Origin: Auanema rhodensis
Taxonomy: Eukaryota > Nematoda > Chromadorea > Rhabditida > Rhabditidae
Assembly: GCA_964057225.1 (NCBI GenBank)
Contig: OZ059896.1
Location: forward strand, 3,782,001 to 3,846,000
Direction of reading: 5' to 3'
DNA length: 64,000 nucleotides
Part shown: positions 63,709 through 64,000 of the stretch, in pieces
Layout: the number at the start of each line of letters is the position of its first letter
How positions within the stretch are numbered: position 1 is the first letter of the stretch
Notes under the pieces: model-generated
The model's input: the letters and a program-made list of their open reading frames with translations, nothing else
Told to the model about the DNA's origin: nothing
Database searches by the model: none
Position numbers and translations under genes: made by a program

Positions 63709-64000
63709 TACTCTAGTATACTCTATACATCTCCTGATAATTGTTTGATCTTATTTATATTTCTTGAAAATTCTTCACATTTTCTTATTGAAAGTGCTTC
63801 TTGATATTTCTTATTTGCTTTTATTATTTGATTTTACAATGACTTGATATAACTTTCTTTTGTATCCTGTTCATGGAATGAATAATTATATACTGTAGTA
63901 TAATTTGTACATCTCTTGATAATTGTTTGTTCTTATTTGTATTTGTAGAAATTTTCCAACACAAAATGCTTCTTAACACTTTTTCTTTGTTTTTAATACT
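63709..64000 (-). repeat. 183-bp repeat family, inverted units of copy 2
   Basis: Reverse complement of the 183-bp unit, matching the inverted units of copy 1. It runs on past the point where copy 1 flips: the segment GAAATTTTCC...CTTCTTAACAC...TTTTTAATACT after 63943 is the reverse complement of the GTATTAAAAACAAA...AGAAGCATTTT part of the unit. The array continues beyond the window. Confidence 0.8.

Larger units (their letters stand above)
63135..64000 (+). repeat. 1.85-kb tandem repeat, copy 2 (cut by the window end)
   Basis: Copy of 61287 onward, with scattered substitutions, the +1 and -13 bp length changes, and a decayed TATA box. It follows copy 1 until about 63943. There copy 1 folds back into the direct array, whereas copy 2 continues the inverted 183-bp unit to the window end. 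Confidence 0.88.

Noticed and set aside
1-64000. Telomere repeats
   Set aside because: No run of TTAGGC, TTAGGG or similar repeats was seen on either strand, so the window gives no evidence of a chromosome end.

Overview
The window contains no intact protein-coding gene. Nearly all of it is satellite DNA: two unrelated tandem arrays joined head to tail, followed by about 3 kb of AT-rich, duplicated DNA carrying broken pieces of histone genes. The best clue to the organism is a histone mRNA 3' stem-loop at 61034-61049. Its stem is GGCCCT/AGGGCC and its loop is CTTT. A loop that starts with C instead of U is, as I recall, characteristic of nematode (Caenorhabditis-type) histone mRNAs, so I infer a nematode with moderate confidence. 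A eukaryote is near certain.

Region 1 (1-22528) is 128 consecutive copies of a 176-bp monomer. The length divides exactly and landmarks checked along the array stay in phase, so I find no indel. Each monomer carries three CACGT-core motifs spaced 32 and 33 bp apart, one of them across the monomer boundary, plus three other dyads. Diagnostic substitutions show higher-order structure. A 3.1-kb segment is repeated 30 monomers away with only two differences, a 1.57-kb segment is repeated 35 monomers away, and there are local 5- and 6-monomer periods.

Region 2 (22529-61006) is a second satellite with a 351-bp unit (107 units, one 504-bp recombinant unit, one more unit and a 70-bp stub). It starts directly after region 1 with no unique DNA between. 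The proximal part (to about 39.0 kb) is one subtype with 2- and 12-unit periodicities. The distal part mixes in a second subtype and holds a 4.3-kb segmental duplication 17 units apart, then a 7-unit duplication. The distal edge is truncated and diverged.

Region 3 (61007-64000) starts at the 3' end of a histone transcript (stem-loop). After 240 bp of AT-rich DNA comes a 1.85-kb tandem duplication. Each copy begins with a histone H4-like promoter and the first 11 codons of H4, cut off by a stop after 14 codons. AT-rich DNA and a third repeat family (about 183 bp) follow, the latter in both orientations around a fold-back near 62108. A plausible history, by inference, is satellite growth next to, and partly replacing, a histone gene cluster.

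The short reading frames inside the 351-bp array (61-63 codons) exist only in units where one substitution removed a stop codon; I do not call them genes.
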